DNA of 64,000 nt from Aldrovandia affinis (GCA_029706075.1 JAINUG010000324.1:362115-426114); one strand, 5' to 3'. Numbered from the stretch's first letter, positions 21,061-33,424 are shown. Program-made: numbers and translations. The notes: generated from the sequence alone by a model not told the origin.

Positions 21061-24000
21061 GCATCCTGTGGCTTCAGTGCCTTGTGGATGCTCTAAATGT
21101 ATATATATATATATATTTATACACCCATTCAAACTTCCTCCTCAACTCTTTCAGCTGCTTTTTTTTTACCCGATAACCATCACAATACATGTCGTGCCTC
21201 CTTACTGGCTTCATTACCACATAAGATTAAACTCCCATTCAATTCTTAACTTCTATTCCATCAAGCTCCATTTCTTTTGATGTGATTAATTAAATGGACG
21301 AGCTTCAGGGACGACAGCGTTTGGCGGGCGGCGGCGGCGGAGTCTGCGGCCCGGTGGCACTGCGCGCATCGCGGGAACGAGAACTACTTCCTCTGAACAG
21401 ATCCATAAACAACATCGAGTTGCGAACGAACCTTTAAAAAGCAGCATGTGGGTCACTGGCGTCCGATCAGAGAGAAAGGCGCGGTGCAGCGCAGGCATCG
21501 ACAGACAACGGCACTCGCCGGGCCCGGGCTATCTCAGATCCCCGGGCCCGGGCTCCCGCGGAAAGGGGAACGGGGGGGGGAGAGAGCGGGACGACGCGAG
21601 CAGGGCCCCTGTAATAAGGTAATGAAAAGAAACGGGCTCTTTTTGAACATGAATCGCAGATGATCAAGGGGCGGAGAGAGAGAGAGGCCCGAGCGGCGGC
21701 AGCGTGTCCCTCTGATCTACAAACGGCGCTGCCATTGAAAGACGAATTAGCGGCGGATTACGCGAGCTCAGACCCGTGTTGGAGACGAGCCAGATTCAGC
21801 CCATCGCCGATACAGGGCTATCTGTTTCAGCGTCTGTCTGTCTGACCCTTTTAAAACTCCTGGACACTCGGCATCGAAATTCCAAACAGCATTTGCTTCG
21901 AAATATTTTCCGCGCATAACGTTAAAATATACATGGTAACGCTTCATGAACGTGACCGTTTGCCCTGACAGAAACCTTGATGAATGATTGTGACTTGATT
22001 TACAACGGCCTGGCGAAGGAGCTCGGTTGGAGAGTGAGACCCTCACCAAGGATGTGAGGTTGGCCCACGGGCCAGGGCAGAGATCCAGCCAGCCACCTGT
22101 TCCAAAGGCCTGTCCCTTCCACACTGCCTGTAGCTGCCAACGCCCACGCCCGCCCCCGGTCCGCCCGCACGTTTGGCAGGCCTGCATCCAGGGGGGGGGG
22201 TCGGTCGGTTGGTCAAAACAACCACAAAACACTCCAGAGACTGAAAACAAGACTGCTTCACACACCGTGCGTGCCTGGCCTGTTTTGTGGCGACATTCAG
22301 AAATGCAGCCCACCCCTCGAGAAATACCAAAGGTTTTGTTTTAACTGTGCACACAGTACAGCATTGTTCATCTTACAAAAGGCCGTGCATCGAAATTCAC
22401 TCTACTGAGAAACGGCTGTCATCTTGTGTATGCATTGTGAATCGAAAGTGAATCCATATTCTATATCCATATTGGCGTATTGGTATATTGGTTATTCTGT
22501 GCACCCAAGGAATTCACAGCTCTGCACGGCAACTAGCAAAAATATCCCTGTGTTTATTCAGTCCAATTAAGTACGTAAGTATTTTTTTTTAGGAACATTT
22601 TTTTTTTTTTTTTTTTTTTCTTCTTCCCCAGATGTGGTTTCTGAAGAAGGCTGTCAGAGCCTTAGAGTGGTGAAACTATATTCTAAATGTGTGTTCAAGC
22701 AGAATTCTCCTCCGCTCCCTACCACCACTGAATTGATTGGGGAAAAATGAAATTCCTACAATGATTCTTTATTAGAACATGGGAAACGTTTTTAAGGCTG
22801 GCTGTCGATGCTATGCTGGGGAGGCTATATATAGGTTAGATTGGCACGCACGCACGCACATACGTGTGTAAGATCATATGTAGCTAAAAAAACCTATATC
22901 TATGATATAAAGCTGATGCACTTCACTCAGCTTCACTCTGCACTCCATCAGTACGAAACTGCTTGCTTACGATACATATTACCATCCTGCAATTTCAAGC
23001 AATGGCCCCCTTCATAAAACAGCATTTCATTTGGATGCTACAGGCAGGAACACGAGGTGTCAGTGTGCAGCAGACATGAGTCTTTCTTCTTTTCCTTCAG
23101 AACCATGTGGGGAAAAAAACAAAACAAATTGAGGCTCCATCTTGTCTACGGGGGTTTTAAATTGCCTGTTGGTCACTGAAACAAATGAAGTCTTAGATTT
23201 CCTAAACAGTTTCCAGACGCATCAAGGCTTTGTCACTGACAATATCCAACGTGTTACAAATGTTTATGGCAAAAGGGGATGATGCACGTGGAGACTGCTT
23301 ATGGCCAGAGAAAGAGGCTCGGGAGAAAAGATTTGGCAAATTTTGCAGCGTGCGAACAATGCTCGAGTCCTTCCCATTGATAGGATTCTTAGCAGCAATG
23401 TTGGGGAGGTGGTTGCCAAGCAACATGTAAAATAAAAGGGGAAAAAAACCGAATACAATTCCACAAAACACTGGGAGCAAGCACGCCTTCAAAATAATAG
23501 AAATGTTGTGGTGAATAAAGCGCATACTCTCTCTCACACACGCAGACGCGCAAGCACACACATGCACGCACACATGCACGACAAATTTTAGGCTGCGGTG
23601 CGAAACCCAAGGTGACTAACAAAAAGTGGATCTGAATTGCCAATAAAAATCTTCAGCTCTTCTGTGCCAAATATTATGTGCTTTCAAGAGACCACTCTAA
23701 AAAGGAAAAAAAAAAAAAAAAACACACAAAAATCACTGAAGACTGCCTCCTATCAATACCATCACAATCACACGAGGTCTAAGAGCACTGCGGGCCTCGC
23801 CGAACTCCTACATGGAAGCGCAGCCTTTCAGAGGGCTTAAACGCTTTAACGATCACTGTTAGCATTACTTTAAGCACTGCTCTTTGCTTTAATCTCATCA
23901 CTCTGTTTCAACTTGCGCTAACTGCTAGCATCTGAGTGCTTGCGGCCCGAGATGTCGGGGGGGAGAAAGAAACGCGCGCCTCTCGATTGGGAACAGAAGT

Positions 24001-24365
24001 GCACTGCGGGGCCCCGCGTCTGGAGCCATGGAGACAATGAAGGTGCACTTCCAGGCAACGGTCACGCCGCATCTTGGCCGTGGATCTTTCCGCGACTGCG
24101 TTGGCGTCGCCGCGCCGCTTCGGGAGAGGCCGAGACGACCGGAGAGGAGCTCTCGGTCACGCGTCTGCCAAACGCGAGGCGAGCGGCTCGATCGCATCCG
24201 TGCGAGGAAAAAAACCACCGCCCACCGACCGCCCACCGACCCCGTCGACTACTGTAGCTACGGCTGCATCGATTGCCACTGATCCGCTTTGGTTCGGACG
24301 GAATGAGTCTTGGAGGTGGTTCATGGCTTCTAGAGCAGGGGTTTGAATCAAAGTCTTCCCAAAGA
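21061..24365. other. Single-copy sequence with small simple repeats
   Basis: Short AT runs at 21099-21116, a T-run at 22598-22619 and CACG/CACA runs at 22843-22860 and 23533-23578. CpG-rich DNA lies at 21290-21600 and 24090-24260. No exon or mobile element recognised. Confidence 0.4.
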
Positions 24366-24370
24366 TTTGT

Positions 24371-24406
24371 AGGAGGGGGGAGGGGGTTGGGGGGGGTTGG
24401 GGGGGT
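24371..24406 (+). other. Potential G-quadruplex
   Basis: G-runs of 6, 5, 8 and 7 bases lie within 36 bp, separated by A or TT. Confidence 0.8.
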
Positions 24407-24900
24407 GAAATCATCATCTTAAAAGGGATACGGACCGCAGAAGTCCCTCCATAATTAATGGCGGTATATAAGACGTGTGCGGACCGTCAGGCCTTCCCGC
24501 TGAGCGAGCAGACGGCACGCCGTCTTATCTCCCGCCGCAGGACGGGCCCGTACGACGTGGGTTCGCTGGCGAAGACGCGCGCGCGCCCAAAACAGTGGGA
24601 GCAAGTCGGCTGTGATGTTTGTCAGAAGAGCCACTGTAGAAGAGAGACAGCCAGGCAACATCAAACAAGCCCCCAAAACAGAGGGATTCTTTAATCTCCT
24701 CCCCCCAGCTCCACAAAATCATTACCCCGGCTCACACGGGCACTTCATGGGGCTTGAAAGAGAGTTTATGTTGAAACGGAATCTGTAATGGTATACAGCG
24801 CAGACTTTATACGTCTCTCCTCCCTCTGTTTACTTTACAAAAACATTTGCTGCACTTTCGAGAAAGTTATTCAGATTCCCCGACCCCCCCCTCCTTTACT

Positions 24901-25058
24901 AACCCCACTACCCTGAGGAAAGCAAGATTATGGGATTGTCCAGCCTATTGTCCGGTCAGCTAAAGCTAAGCATTGCATCACTCCAAGGCTGGTGACATCT
25001 TTGCTGCCCACTGTTGTGTCCATTTCCTTGGTACTTCAAATGGTCTCTTCACTTCCTC
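24901..25058 (+). repeat. Unnamed dispersed repeat, copy 2
   Basis: Partner of 18486-18640. Differences are a handful of base changes and a small insertion near TGTCCGGTCAGCTAAAGC. Like copy 1 it is followed by CT-rich sequence. Confidence 0.85.
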
Positions 25059-25103
25059 ACTTCCTCTCTGTCTCTCTGTCTCTATCTCTCTCTCTTTCTC
25101 TCT
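25059..25103. repeat. CT microsatellite, imperfect
   Basis: CT repeats with GTCT and ATCT interruptions directly after the dispersed repeat. Confidence 0.8.
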
Positions 25104-25324
25104 GAGCTGCACACCTGTGCTGACCGTTAACATTCCACACAAGCGATGCCCTGTCACCTTGCATGTGCCAGATATTCACACATATTACTTTTTTTTATTG
25201 GCATTCTGCTTTCCAATAGTGGACATTCCGCTTTCAAAGTAGGCCATCACTGAGTTACACAGCATTTTCCCCTGACTACCAATCTCACTCGGGCAGGGAG
25301 TAGGCACGTATCAGTCAGTCACTC

Positions 25325-25372
25325 ACTCTCTTTCTCTCTCTATTTCTCTCTCTCTTTCTCTTTCTCTCTCTC
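25325..25372. repeat. CT microsatellite, imperfect
   Basis: CT and TTCT units, about 48 bp. Confidence 0.85.
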
Positions 25373-25478
25373 GTTCACATGCACAGTCACACTGGGGGTC
25401 CTCATCATGTTCAGATTTTCTTATTACAATCATTAGCACCATTTTATCAATGGCCACGGCAGTCCGAATTCACTCACA

Positions 25479-25522
25479 CTCACACACACACACACCCACC
25501 CACACAGACCCACATGCAAAAA

Positions 25523-25611
<89 letters not shown>

Positions 25612-25742
25612 CCACATGCAGAAAGACACACACACACACACGAATACACACACACACACACATGCAGAAAGACACACGCACACACGCACACACACACACA
25701 CAAACAGAAACACAAACAGACACACACACACACACACACACA
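25479..25742. repeat. Long CA array with an embedded longer repeat
   Basis: About 260 bp of CA units. Within it a unit with CCCACATGCARAAAGACACA occurs at about 25509-25529 and 25611-25630, and the shortened form CATGCAGAAAGACACA at about 25661-25676, so part of the array was copied in larger blocks. All long frames here are Thr-His or Cys-Val repeat translation. Confidence 0.95.
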
Positions 25743-25950
25743 GGAGGTAGCAGGAAGCCTTAGCAGAGATCTCCCTCCTACACCCGCAAGAGCATGCAGA
25801 GCAGCTTCAGGCAGAACATTAAACGGCGCTCCTTCCTCTGGTCTCCCCTGGCTGCTCCCTCCTCCGACACGGACCTCATGAAAGTCTTCCTCGTGAAGAA
25901 CACGAACTGGAGCGCTGAGATCCTCCTCAGCACAGAAAAGGCAAAGGCCT

Positions 25951-25951
25951 G

Positions 25952-25978
<27 letters not shown>
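25951..25978. repeat. CT microsatellite
   Basis: About 14 CT units inside otherwise single-copy sequence. Confidence 0.9.
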
Positions 25979-25985
<7 letters not shown>

Positions 25986-26843
25986 TCTGGAAACTGTGAA
26001 AACCTGCACCCACAGCCCCCCACCCTCCTTTCAGGCCGGGCTCAGAACCCTCTCCGTACATCCGGGAGTGAGAGGGCAGCGAATCTCCCTCCTGCAGCCT
26101 CACTGCACCCCCTACATCCACTCCCACATCTGTACCGCTGCACTTTGAAGCCTCAGATCTGGGGGCTCGTCTCGTGGACAGCCTTCCTGCCCCTCCCTCC
26201 CTTCAGTTCATTAGCAGCTCATTTCATTACCATGGGAGGAAAAGTGCAGAATTCATTTAACGATTTCACAGGTTTTAATGCATTTAAACGGGACGTGATT
26301 TGATATGAAGTTATCAGCGTTATATATTTCGTAAGATACCTTATCACCGACGCACAACGGCGTGCAATGGAAAATCCGATTCCGCGGCTTGAAATTGACG
26401 GGATTCTCATAATTTCTAATGTTTCTGCCGCATTACTGGGTTCAGTCTTGCATTTTAAAACCTGCTCTTGGGTAATGTGTTCCGGGGTTTGCCCAGGATG
26501 TTGGCGCGGTGAAAGGAACAGGCGAGGGGGCAGTGTTCCGGTGCTGTCCGTGGGACCTGCGGAGGCCATCCAGAGCCAAGGCCCTTTGACCACACGGCGA
26601 ACAGCAGCACCACACATCTAACATGAACGTAGGCGGTGTGTGTATGACCCCAGTAAGACCGCTGCGGTGAAAAGGCTGGCGGGCTGGACGGCTGTTCCTG
26701 TCGTCATGCCGTCTTACTCAGAGTATAACAGGTGGAAGCCTCATTCCTTCACCGTCTGTGCAGCATGTACTACATCTTTGTTTACAATTACCTTTCTTTT
26801 GATGTTATTTGTATAGCAGACACAATTCTCCAGGGTAAAAAAA
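25979..26843. other. Single-copy sequence, no gene recognised
   Basis: Open frames of 80-170 codons cross this part, partly fed by the CT repeat. None has a recognisable domain or convincing splice sites on both sides. Confidence 0.35.
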
Positions 26844-26918
26844 ATATATACACACACACACACACACACATACATACATACATACATACACACACACATA
26901 TATAGATATATATATACA
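26844..26918. repeat. Compound CA / TACA / TA microsatellite
   Basis: ATATATA, then (CA)~10, (TACA)~5, CA and (TA)n in succession. Confidence 0.9.
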
Positions 26919-27029
26919 CCATGGCTTGGATAAATACTTCTGTCTAGGTTTCAAACCCTAAAGTCCAGCTGTGCCAGCATAGCGGGCGGCAGTGCCCATC
27001 CTGCAAGAGCGGCACCAGACTCCCGACGG

Positions 27030-27320
27030 AAGGCAAGAGGAAGTAATTGTTGCACAGGCGAGACGAGGAACTCCTGTCCCAAATGTGTCATCATTTCAAT
27101 AATGTCACAGCTTATGTGGAGTTAAGGCGCCGGGACAGACTGCAGGATTTTGCTCCAGTCTCCCGGCTTCATTGATCCCCCATGGGAAATAATATCCATT
27201 ACGATTTCAGGGAACTATAAGAATAGAGCGCAGCCAAGGGATGTCACGTCAAAGTAGTCAGTCATCGACTGCTCGTCGTAATTAAATGTTTGCTTGACAT
27301 TTCAAGCTCAGGGTTCAAAT
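27030..27320. promoter_or_regulatory. Candidate non-coding regulatory block
   Basis: Repeat-free, AT/GC-mixed sequence with CATTTCAATAATGTCACAGC, GGGAAATAATATCCATTACG and CGTAATTAAATG words and no useful open frame. Enhancer-like in texture only. Confidence 0.2.
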
Positions 27321-27714
27321 CTTCCGCTCAATAAACAGAAGGCAAAAAGATGCATGTTTCAGGGTCGGATATATATATATAGTGTTGCCTGTGCTTTAAT
27401 GAATTGTATACACTATTTTGCCATGAGAGATACAATGAGATAGGGATGATCTGTTCCTGTTGAGTAACATGAACGTAGTAAAAACAATGATATTGGCTGC
27501 CGCCCGCTGCGACAGCGTGGGCGGCGGTTTCGTGCACCGCGGTGATGGACCGCGGTCGTGTTCTCGCGCCTACGAACGACAGGCCCTCGAGCCTCACGCT
27601 GTTCTTAAACATTCCCCTGTTTATTATCTCCTATAGCAACGTGTGAAAATACCAACGCCTATCTGACACGGTATGGGTCTCTTTTTAGGTAAATACTGTT
27701 CCAGGTCCCCATTG

Positions 27715-27775
27715 TGTGTGTGAGAGTGAGAGAGAGGGAGAGAGAAAGAGAGAAAGAAAGAGGGAGGGGGAGGGA

Positions 27776-27837
<62 letters not shown>

Positions 27838-27838
27838 A
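27715..27838. repeat. GA microsatellite
   Basis: Purine-only tract of about 124 bp, mixed GA/GGGA/GAAA on the left and pure (GA)n on the right. A short GAAA run follows at 27852-27869. Confidence 0.95.
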
Positions 27839-27869
27839 GCATGTTAGGCTAAGAAAGAAAGAAAGAAAG

Positions 27870-29700
27870 TAAAAACAGCCTCCATTCTTGTATCGTTGCA
27901 TATTCATCTGTTCCCCGTCATCTTTGCCTCCAGATTGACAGAGGAAGGAAGCCTTCCTCTGTAAACCTGGTGCCGTGTAAAAGACATTTTTTTTCTCGTG
28001 TGTGTTCGGGGCGTCGCAATATGGTCGTATCTGCGTGGCGCGCGGGGAGCATTTCAATAACGAGCTGAAGCCGGAGTAACGTGGAACGAGCGCGCGCTGC
28101 AGTAGCTCCAGGCTTTCGCTCCGGCCCACCTTTAAATTATGCGGCTACAACTACGCCAATTGCGGTTTGCCGTCAAAATAAGCAGGCGCCCCGGGTGCGC
28201 AGCAGCAGAGCGTGATGGGTAGCTACCCGGCTTCTGAACAGTAGGACTCCACCGCTTCCGCCCAGGACACTCCGACTCCCCCGCCCGCACTGCGCTGGAG
28301 TCGGAGCTGTAACTCCCTGGCGCACGGCAGCTCAGCTGAACGTCAATCCAGCGACTATCCAGCCACTGCCTTGCCAGCCCGGTCCGGATCCACCGCCTCT
28401 CCAACTGCAGGAGGCTTCGTCACCGTTGCCTTCAGAGGTGTATGTAATTTAAGCTGAGTTCCTTCAGCTAATATGCCACACATTGTGCAGAAGAGAAAAA
28501 ATTACAATAATAACCCTTTCCCTAGATTGTATTCACAAGTAATGGACAAAGTGGGGGTTAGATTGAGAAGAGGCCGCCTTCTTCATTTCAACCTCAGCGA
28601 CAGGCCACGCGCGACAGAGAGACGACTTCCAGCACAGAGGTGCAGGCGAGTCGGGTCTTTGTCTCCGACGATCGGTGCGCTAGCAGGGCGGCCGGGTGCA
28701 GGCCTTCAGGCCTTCAGCGCACTACGCAGGACGCCCTGACGGACACAGCGACAGAGAGGCGGCATTAAGGACCGGTCCAATCCTGTTTCAGATGCGCTCG
28801 CGGGCTGCGGAGAGGGCATTATCGCTGCTCGGCAGCACCCGCAATCGCGGCCCCCGTTAAGATTATTGCGCCGCATATTCCCCCCTCACATTGCTTCCCC
28901 TACACATAAAACAGCTGCTTTCCATTCGGAATGTCAGAGCGTTACTGCTCTGCCTCCGCATCAGCCGCCTCTAATGCCGTCTGGCACGGGCCCGAAATGT
29001 CATATTCCCATGTCAAGGAAATAATGTAATGGTTATGGACGGACCGAAATAACTCGGCGCGTGCGCTTTTCTCTCCCTCTCTTTTTCTCCCTCCCTATCA
29101 GTGAGATCCAAATGGAAATGGCATCCCTCCCTGTGTACGGTAACAACTGGCTTTCTTCTTCTTCTTCTTCCGAAGGCCTCTGCACTCTGCTCGGAGAGAA
29201 CATGTTTGAGAAGAAAACGAACGCTGGGAGAAACGCTGCAATGTCACCAAAAAACAAACAATAAAGAAGCAGAACAGAAGGTGTTTGCTTTAATTTTCTC
29301 ACTCTCGACACAACGGGAAGGCCAGGGGAGACTCCATCTCTGTTTCTGACCTGAGCCCTGCGTGTTCTGAGCACACTCCTGCACTTTGAGCACACCGACG
29401 AGGAAGAGAGAGGGAGGAGTTAGCGCGTAGGCGGCGTGGCTAATGCGTTCAGACCCCTTTTTTGTTTTTTAACAGATTGATGGCGCTTGTGAAGCTGAAA
29501 GGAGGCGATATCGGGGCGCGGGCTGCAGAAGGGCTGTAGTGTTCTGTGCCAGCTTCTGCTCTGCGCTCCACTGCCGGGGTCAGCGCGCGATCGGGAGGCG
29601 GCTGGGATAATTACAGTCCTCACTCCGGCAGAGGAGAGGTGTGACCCCCAGGTCAACCCCCCCCCTGCTCTCATCCTCCCTCACACTCCAACACTGACCA
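27870..29700. other. Single-copy sequence, partly CpG-rich
   Basis: 28000-28420 and 28580-28760 are CpG-rich. 28790-29040 mixes AT-rich and GC-rich words, as in regulatory DNA. No exon with both splice sites and a known product was found. Confidence 0.4.
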
Positions 29701-29707
29701 ACAGTAA

Positions 29708-29716
29708 AGACACACG

Positions 29717-29760
<44 letters not shown>

Positions 29761-29827
29761 AATATTTACAAATACACACACAGACACACACGCACAAATA
29801 TACAAATTCAGACAGACACACGCATAT

Positions 29828-29858
<31 letters not shown>

Positions 29859-30092
29859 AATGTATGTAGACACGCACAAATACACACACACACACACACA
29901 CACAGTACGTAGACACACACAAATATACAAATATACAAATATACACACATACACACACACACACAAACATACAAATACACACACAGACACATGCACACAC
30001 AAACACATACATACACAAACACACTATAAGTATACACAGACACACACACACACGCACACTGTACGTACGCACATACACACGCACACACACGC
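29708..30092. repeat. Degenerate CA array
   Basis: About 385 bp of CA units with many ACAAATA, ACATA, ACAGAC and GTACGTA interruptions. It is an old, diverging array. The long Cys-Val frames on the minus strand are repeat translation. Confidence 0.95.
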
Positions 30093-30953
30093 CTCATCAC
30101 AGACGGTGGCACTCTGGGGACAGACTCCAGACAGGCAGGCCGCTCTCCCCTCCATCCCGCCCACTAAATAACACAGCCTCGCGCACAACAAAGCCAGCGA
30201 GGCTCACGGCGCGCCCAGCGCAGGCTGCTTCTGAAGGCCTGGCAACCGCTCGGCACGGGCGACCTGCGCCACCCCTTCGCTGCTGAAGAGAAGCCATGTC
30301 TCCCTTTCATTCTATTTTTATTCCTAATTATGAGATATTCCAGTGATAAAGGGCTAAACTGCCTTCGTAGCCCACGGCTATGAAACTATTTGTGAAAGCA
30401 AAATATTTCACTCGAAAGCTTCAATTAAGGAAAGGCAAGAAAGAAAAAAAAAAAGAGAAAAAAATTAAAAATAAAGAAAAAAGAGTAGGCTGCCAGCGGA
30501 AGATACGGCGGTGGAATCGGCTATTAGATACGAAACTTAATCCACTTCCTACCAGAGCGAGGAATCTGCCTGCAGCCTCAGAATGCCCAGATTAACAAGC
30601 CAAGATAATAAGATGTTCACTGTATGCATGAGCTCCAATGCTGTATATATTTCTCTTGAAATTGAGTTTAGAGGGCGCTGGCGCTCATCCTCCCCGACGC
30701 ATAAAGCCAGACGTTGTAAACCTCGGTCCACAAGGCACACCTATCGATGGCGACCAAAGCAACTTGGAAGCCATTCCGTTTCAGGTCTCAAATCAAAATA
30801 TATATTTTTTTTTTTTTAAGAATCATCAGTATTTGGCACACTATTACAGTTAGGGCAACTTTTCAACTGGATGTTCTGAGGTAGAAAATATTGTATTCTC
30901 GCCAAAGCTCAACGCTTTTCAGGCTTGATGCGTGGGTCTTCTCACAAGGCTGC
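30093..30953. other. Single-copy sequence, no gene recognised
   Basis: Includes an A-rich run at 30429-30484 and a T-run at 30807-30819. Nothing coding was recognised. Confidence 0.4.
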
Positions 30954-31120
30954 AGTTCTGTGTGGCTCAGTAGGTAGAGCACGGCGTTGGCAACGCTGAG
31001 GTTGTGGGTTCGATTCCCACTGGGACCACATGTGCTGAAAAATGTATGCATTCACTACTGTAAGATGCTCTGGATAAAGGCGTCTGCTAAATGGCATATG
31101 TTACATTACATTACATTACA
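30954..31120 (+). mobile_element. tRNA-derived SINE, second copy (single head unit)
   Basis: Same family as 743-909. A box TGGCTCAGTAGG at about 30963-30974, B box GGGTTCGATTCCC at about 31007-31019, joint, then the tail at 31060-31093 ending in a (TTACA)n run. Its B box is closer to a functional tRNA-type promoter than that of the first copy. It is joined tail-to-tail to the V-SINE at 31121. Confidence 0.92.
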
Positions 31121-31327
31121 GGCATTTAGCAGACGCTCTTATCCAGAGCGACTTACACGGTTCACATTTCTTTACATACAATCCATTTATACAGCTGGAT
31201 ATTAACTGAAGCAATTCAGGTTAAGTACCTTTCTCAAGGATACAACGGCAATGTCCCACCTGGGATCGAACCTGCAACCTTTGCGTTACAAGCCCAGTTC
31301 CTTAACCATTATGCTAACACTGCTGCC
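31121..31327 (-). mobile_element. V-SINE, minus-strand copy
   Basis: Reading on the minus strand: head with GTTAGCATAATGGTTAAGG, B box GGTTCGATCCCAGG, the conserved V-SINE body (TTGCTTCAGTTAATATCCAG, CTGTATAAATGGATTG) and the tail CGCTCTGGATAAGAGCGTCT at 31123-31156. All diagnostic parts are present and little decayed. Confidence 0.93.
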
Positions 31328-31885
31328 TATATGTTATATGTTATAAGGCGTCTGGGGCCTTTTTTGGGGGGGGGGGGAGAGTTTGCGCCTCCGAGTAGAC
31401 GTCCCGGTGCGGCGTAAATGAGGAACAGCGTGAGTCACCGGCAGCACTGTGCCAGTGGCTTTATGAAAACATCACGGTGGCGAGGCCACTTAACTCCGCA
31501 CTTAGTTTTTATGCGTGCGTGCCAAAGTTCCACGGCACTGCCGGTGGGTCTCAGCCGTTCAGCGGGAGGGCGGGAGGGAGAGCGGCAGAAGAACCCCGCA
31601 GCCGTTCTTTTTAAAACTTTTTTTATGGCCGCCATCTTTATTAGATGTGAGCTTTGCGGCCCTCCCGTCGCCTCCCCAGAGGAGTAAACAAGAGCCGAAC
31701 CCGGGTTCCACTCTGCCTGCCTCCACTCAGAACACTTACGCTGGGAAATTTCCTCTCTCCGCTGGGCGAGAAGCACTTAACCGTCACTAATTACACAAAC
31801 TCATTTCTTTTCTGCCCGTCTATTTGCTTATCCGATTCTTTTTCTCCCTCTTTTTTTTTTAAACTTTTTTTTTTTGTTGTTAGAA
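31328..31885. other. Single-copy sequence, no gene recognised
   Basis: A G-run lies at 31363-31378 and T-runs at 31851-31876. Mixed GC content; nothing coding recognised. Confidence 0.4.
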
Positions 31886-32115
31886 GGCCATAAACACCGT
31901 TTCGGGACCGGATTTAATAAGCGTGCCTTGTGAGAGTTCTGTTTAATGCGAGCGGAGCTTGCTTGATAAGTCTCCATTTCATCACGCATTTTTATTAATT
32001 AATTATATAAACTTAAAGCAATTTGCCTCCTTAATGGCTCGTTTTAGTGGGAGATTTGTGGCCAATTAATTGATGCTGCTTGCTACGCAAGTGCTTCTTT
32101 GTTTAATAAACTGTG
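31886..32115. promoter_or_regulatory. Candidate enhancer rich in homeodomain-type sites
   Basis: Contains overlapping TAATTA cores at 31994-32006 (ATTAATTAATTAT) and CCAATTAATTG at about 32062-32072, plus GGCCATAAAC and TTTAATAAAC words. It has no open frame and lies between ordinary and repeat DNA. TAATTA is the core bound by many homeodomain factors. Function and conservation are inferred. Confidence 0.3.
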
Positions 32116-32149
32116 GAGGAGCAGAGTGATACTGTGTGCACGCGGGGTG

Positions 32150-32205
32150 CGTGTGTGTGTGTGTGTGTGAGCGAGCGAGTGCGTGCGTGAGTGAGCAAGC
32201 GAGCG
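32150..32205. repeat. TG microsatellite, imperfect
   Basis: (TG)~10 followed by GAGC/GAGT/GCGT variants. Confidence 0.85.
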
Positions 32206-32329
32206 TGTCCGGGTGTGTTCAATCCTAAACATTTCATAAAGAATGAAGATATCAGAGGCAGAGGCAGAACTCGGTATGGCGGCGGACACGCACAAAAGAG
32301 ATAAATGCTCCACAAACAGGTAATTACGA

Positions 32330-32770
32330 ACCGAAGCGCCGCGTTCTGAGAAGCACGTCGCCGTGACGATCGCTCCAGCGCGGCCCTGAGAGCCGAGGAA
32401 GGGGGGGAGCGGAATCCCAGCGCCTCCGCGGATTGGGAGGAGGGGGCCCGGCTTCACAGGTAACGCTCCCTCCCCGGAAAACGCCCGTGAAGCCCGCAGG
32501 CCCACACCCCCCCCCCCCCCCAGTCCCGGGACCTCCCGAGGAGGTGCAGGCCCAGTTAATCTGTTTTTAACCTTTGGGGGAGCGTGCGCGCCGGCTCCCC
32601 GCCGAGAGGCCGCGCTCGGATGATTGCGGATAATTAAGCGCTTAATTCCGCCAGAGGGGCGCGCGCGCTCTTCACACCTCCGCTTCACGCGCTGACCTCA
32701 CGCCCCGTCTCCCTCACCTTCGTACGCTCCACTACAAACACACACGCGCCGCGCGCCTCCCTCGAGTGCG
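32330..32770. other. CpG-rich block
   Basis: GC-rich with many CG dinucleotides and a C-run of about 15 at 32507-32521. No splice-supported exon. It could be an island, but no promoter element is recognised. Confidence 0.45.
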
Positions 32771-32849
32771 GGAAGCACGCAGACTTGAGCACAAAACAAA
32801 ATAAGAAGAGACAAAGAGAAGAAAACAAACTATAACTCCAAACACGCTA

Positions 32850-33001
<152 letters not shown>

Positions 33002-33049
33002 CGGTAACGCTGTGCTCTTGGTAATTACCAAGGCCCCTGCATTGGCGCT

Positions 33050-33345
33050 GTGATCTCACCAGGCCCTCACACACGTGGCGGAGAGGTGAAAGTGAACGGT
33101 CTCAGACTACGTGGTCGCCGGCGCTCCCGCTCGGTGATAATTAATCCCCCGGCGTGCGGCGGCGTCGCGCGGCCCCTCCAGCGCCGGGCACACGTCTGCG
33201 TGTCCTTCATTACTCGTCATGGCTGCTGCACCTCACCTCGGCGGCCCCGCCCGCGCTCTCCTCTCCTCTCCTCCCCGACGCGTCCTCCACGCGCGTCCGG
33301 GAGAGGAGGAACCGAAGGGAGGAGGGAGGGAGGGAGGGAGGGAGA
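33050..33345. other. CpG-rich block
   Basis: GC-rich sequence (GGCGTGCGGCGGCGTCGCGCG and similar) that runs into (GGGA)n at 33320-33345. Frames across it join repeat translation and are not credible genes. Confidence 0.45.
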
Positions 33346-33424
33346 GGGGGATACGGAGAGAAAGAGAGGACAACGAGCAGGGGAAAGAACAAAAAGAAAA
33401 AGAAAAAAAAACCATGGCATTGGC

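Noticed and set aside
25794-26303. 169-codon plus-strand frame
   Set aside because: It crosses a CT microsatellite, has no known domain and lacks convincing splice sites.
30954-31040. Possible functional tRNA gene
   Set aside because: It has A and B boxes but no proper acceptor-stem pairing, and is followed by a SINE body and tail. It is a SINE head.
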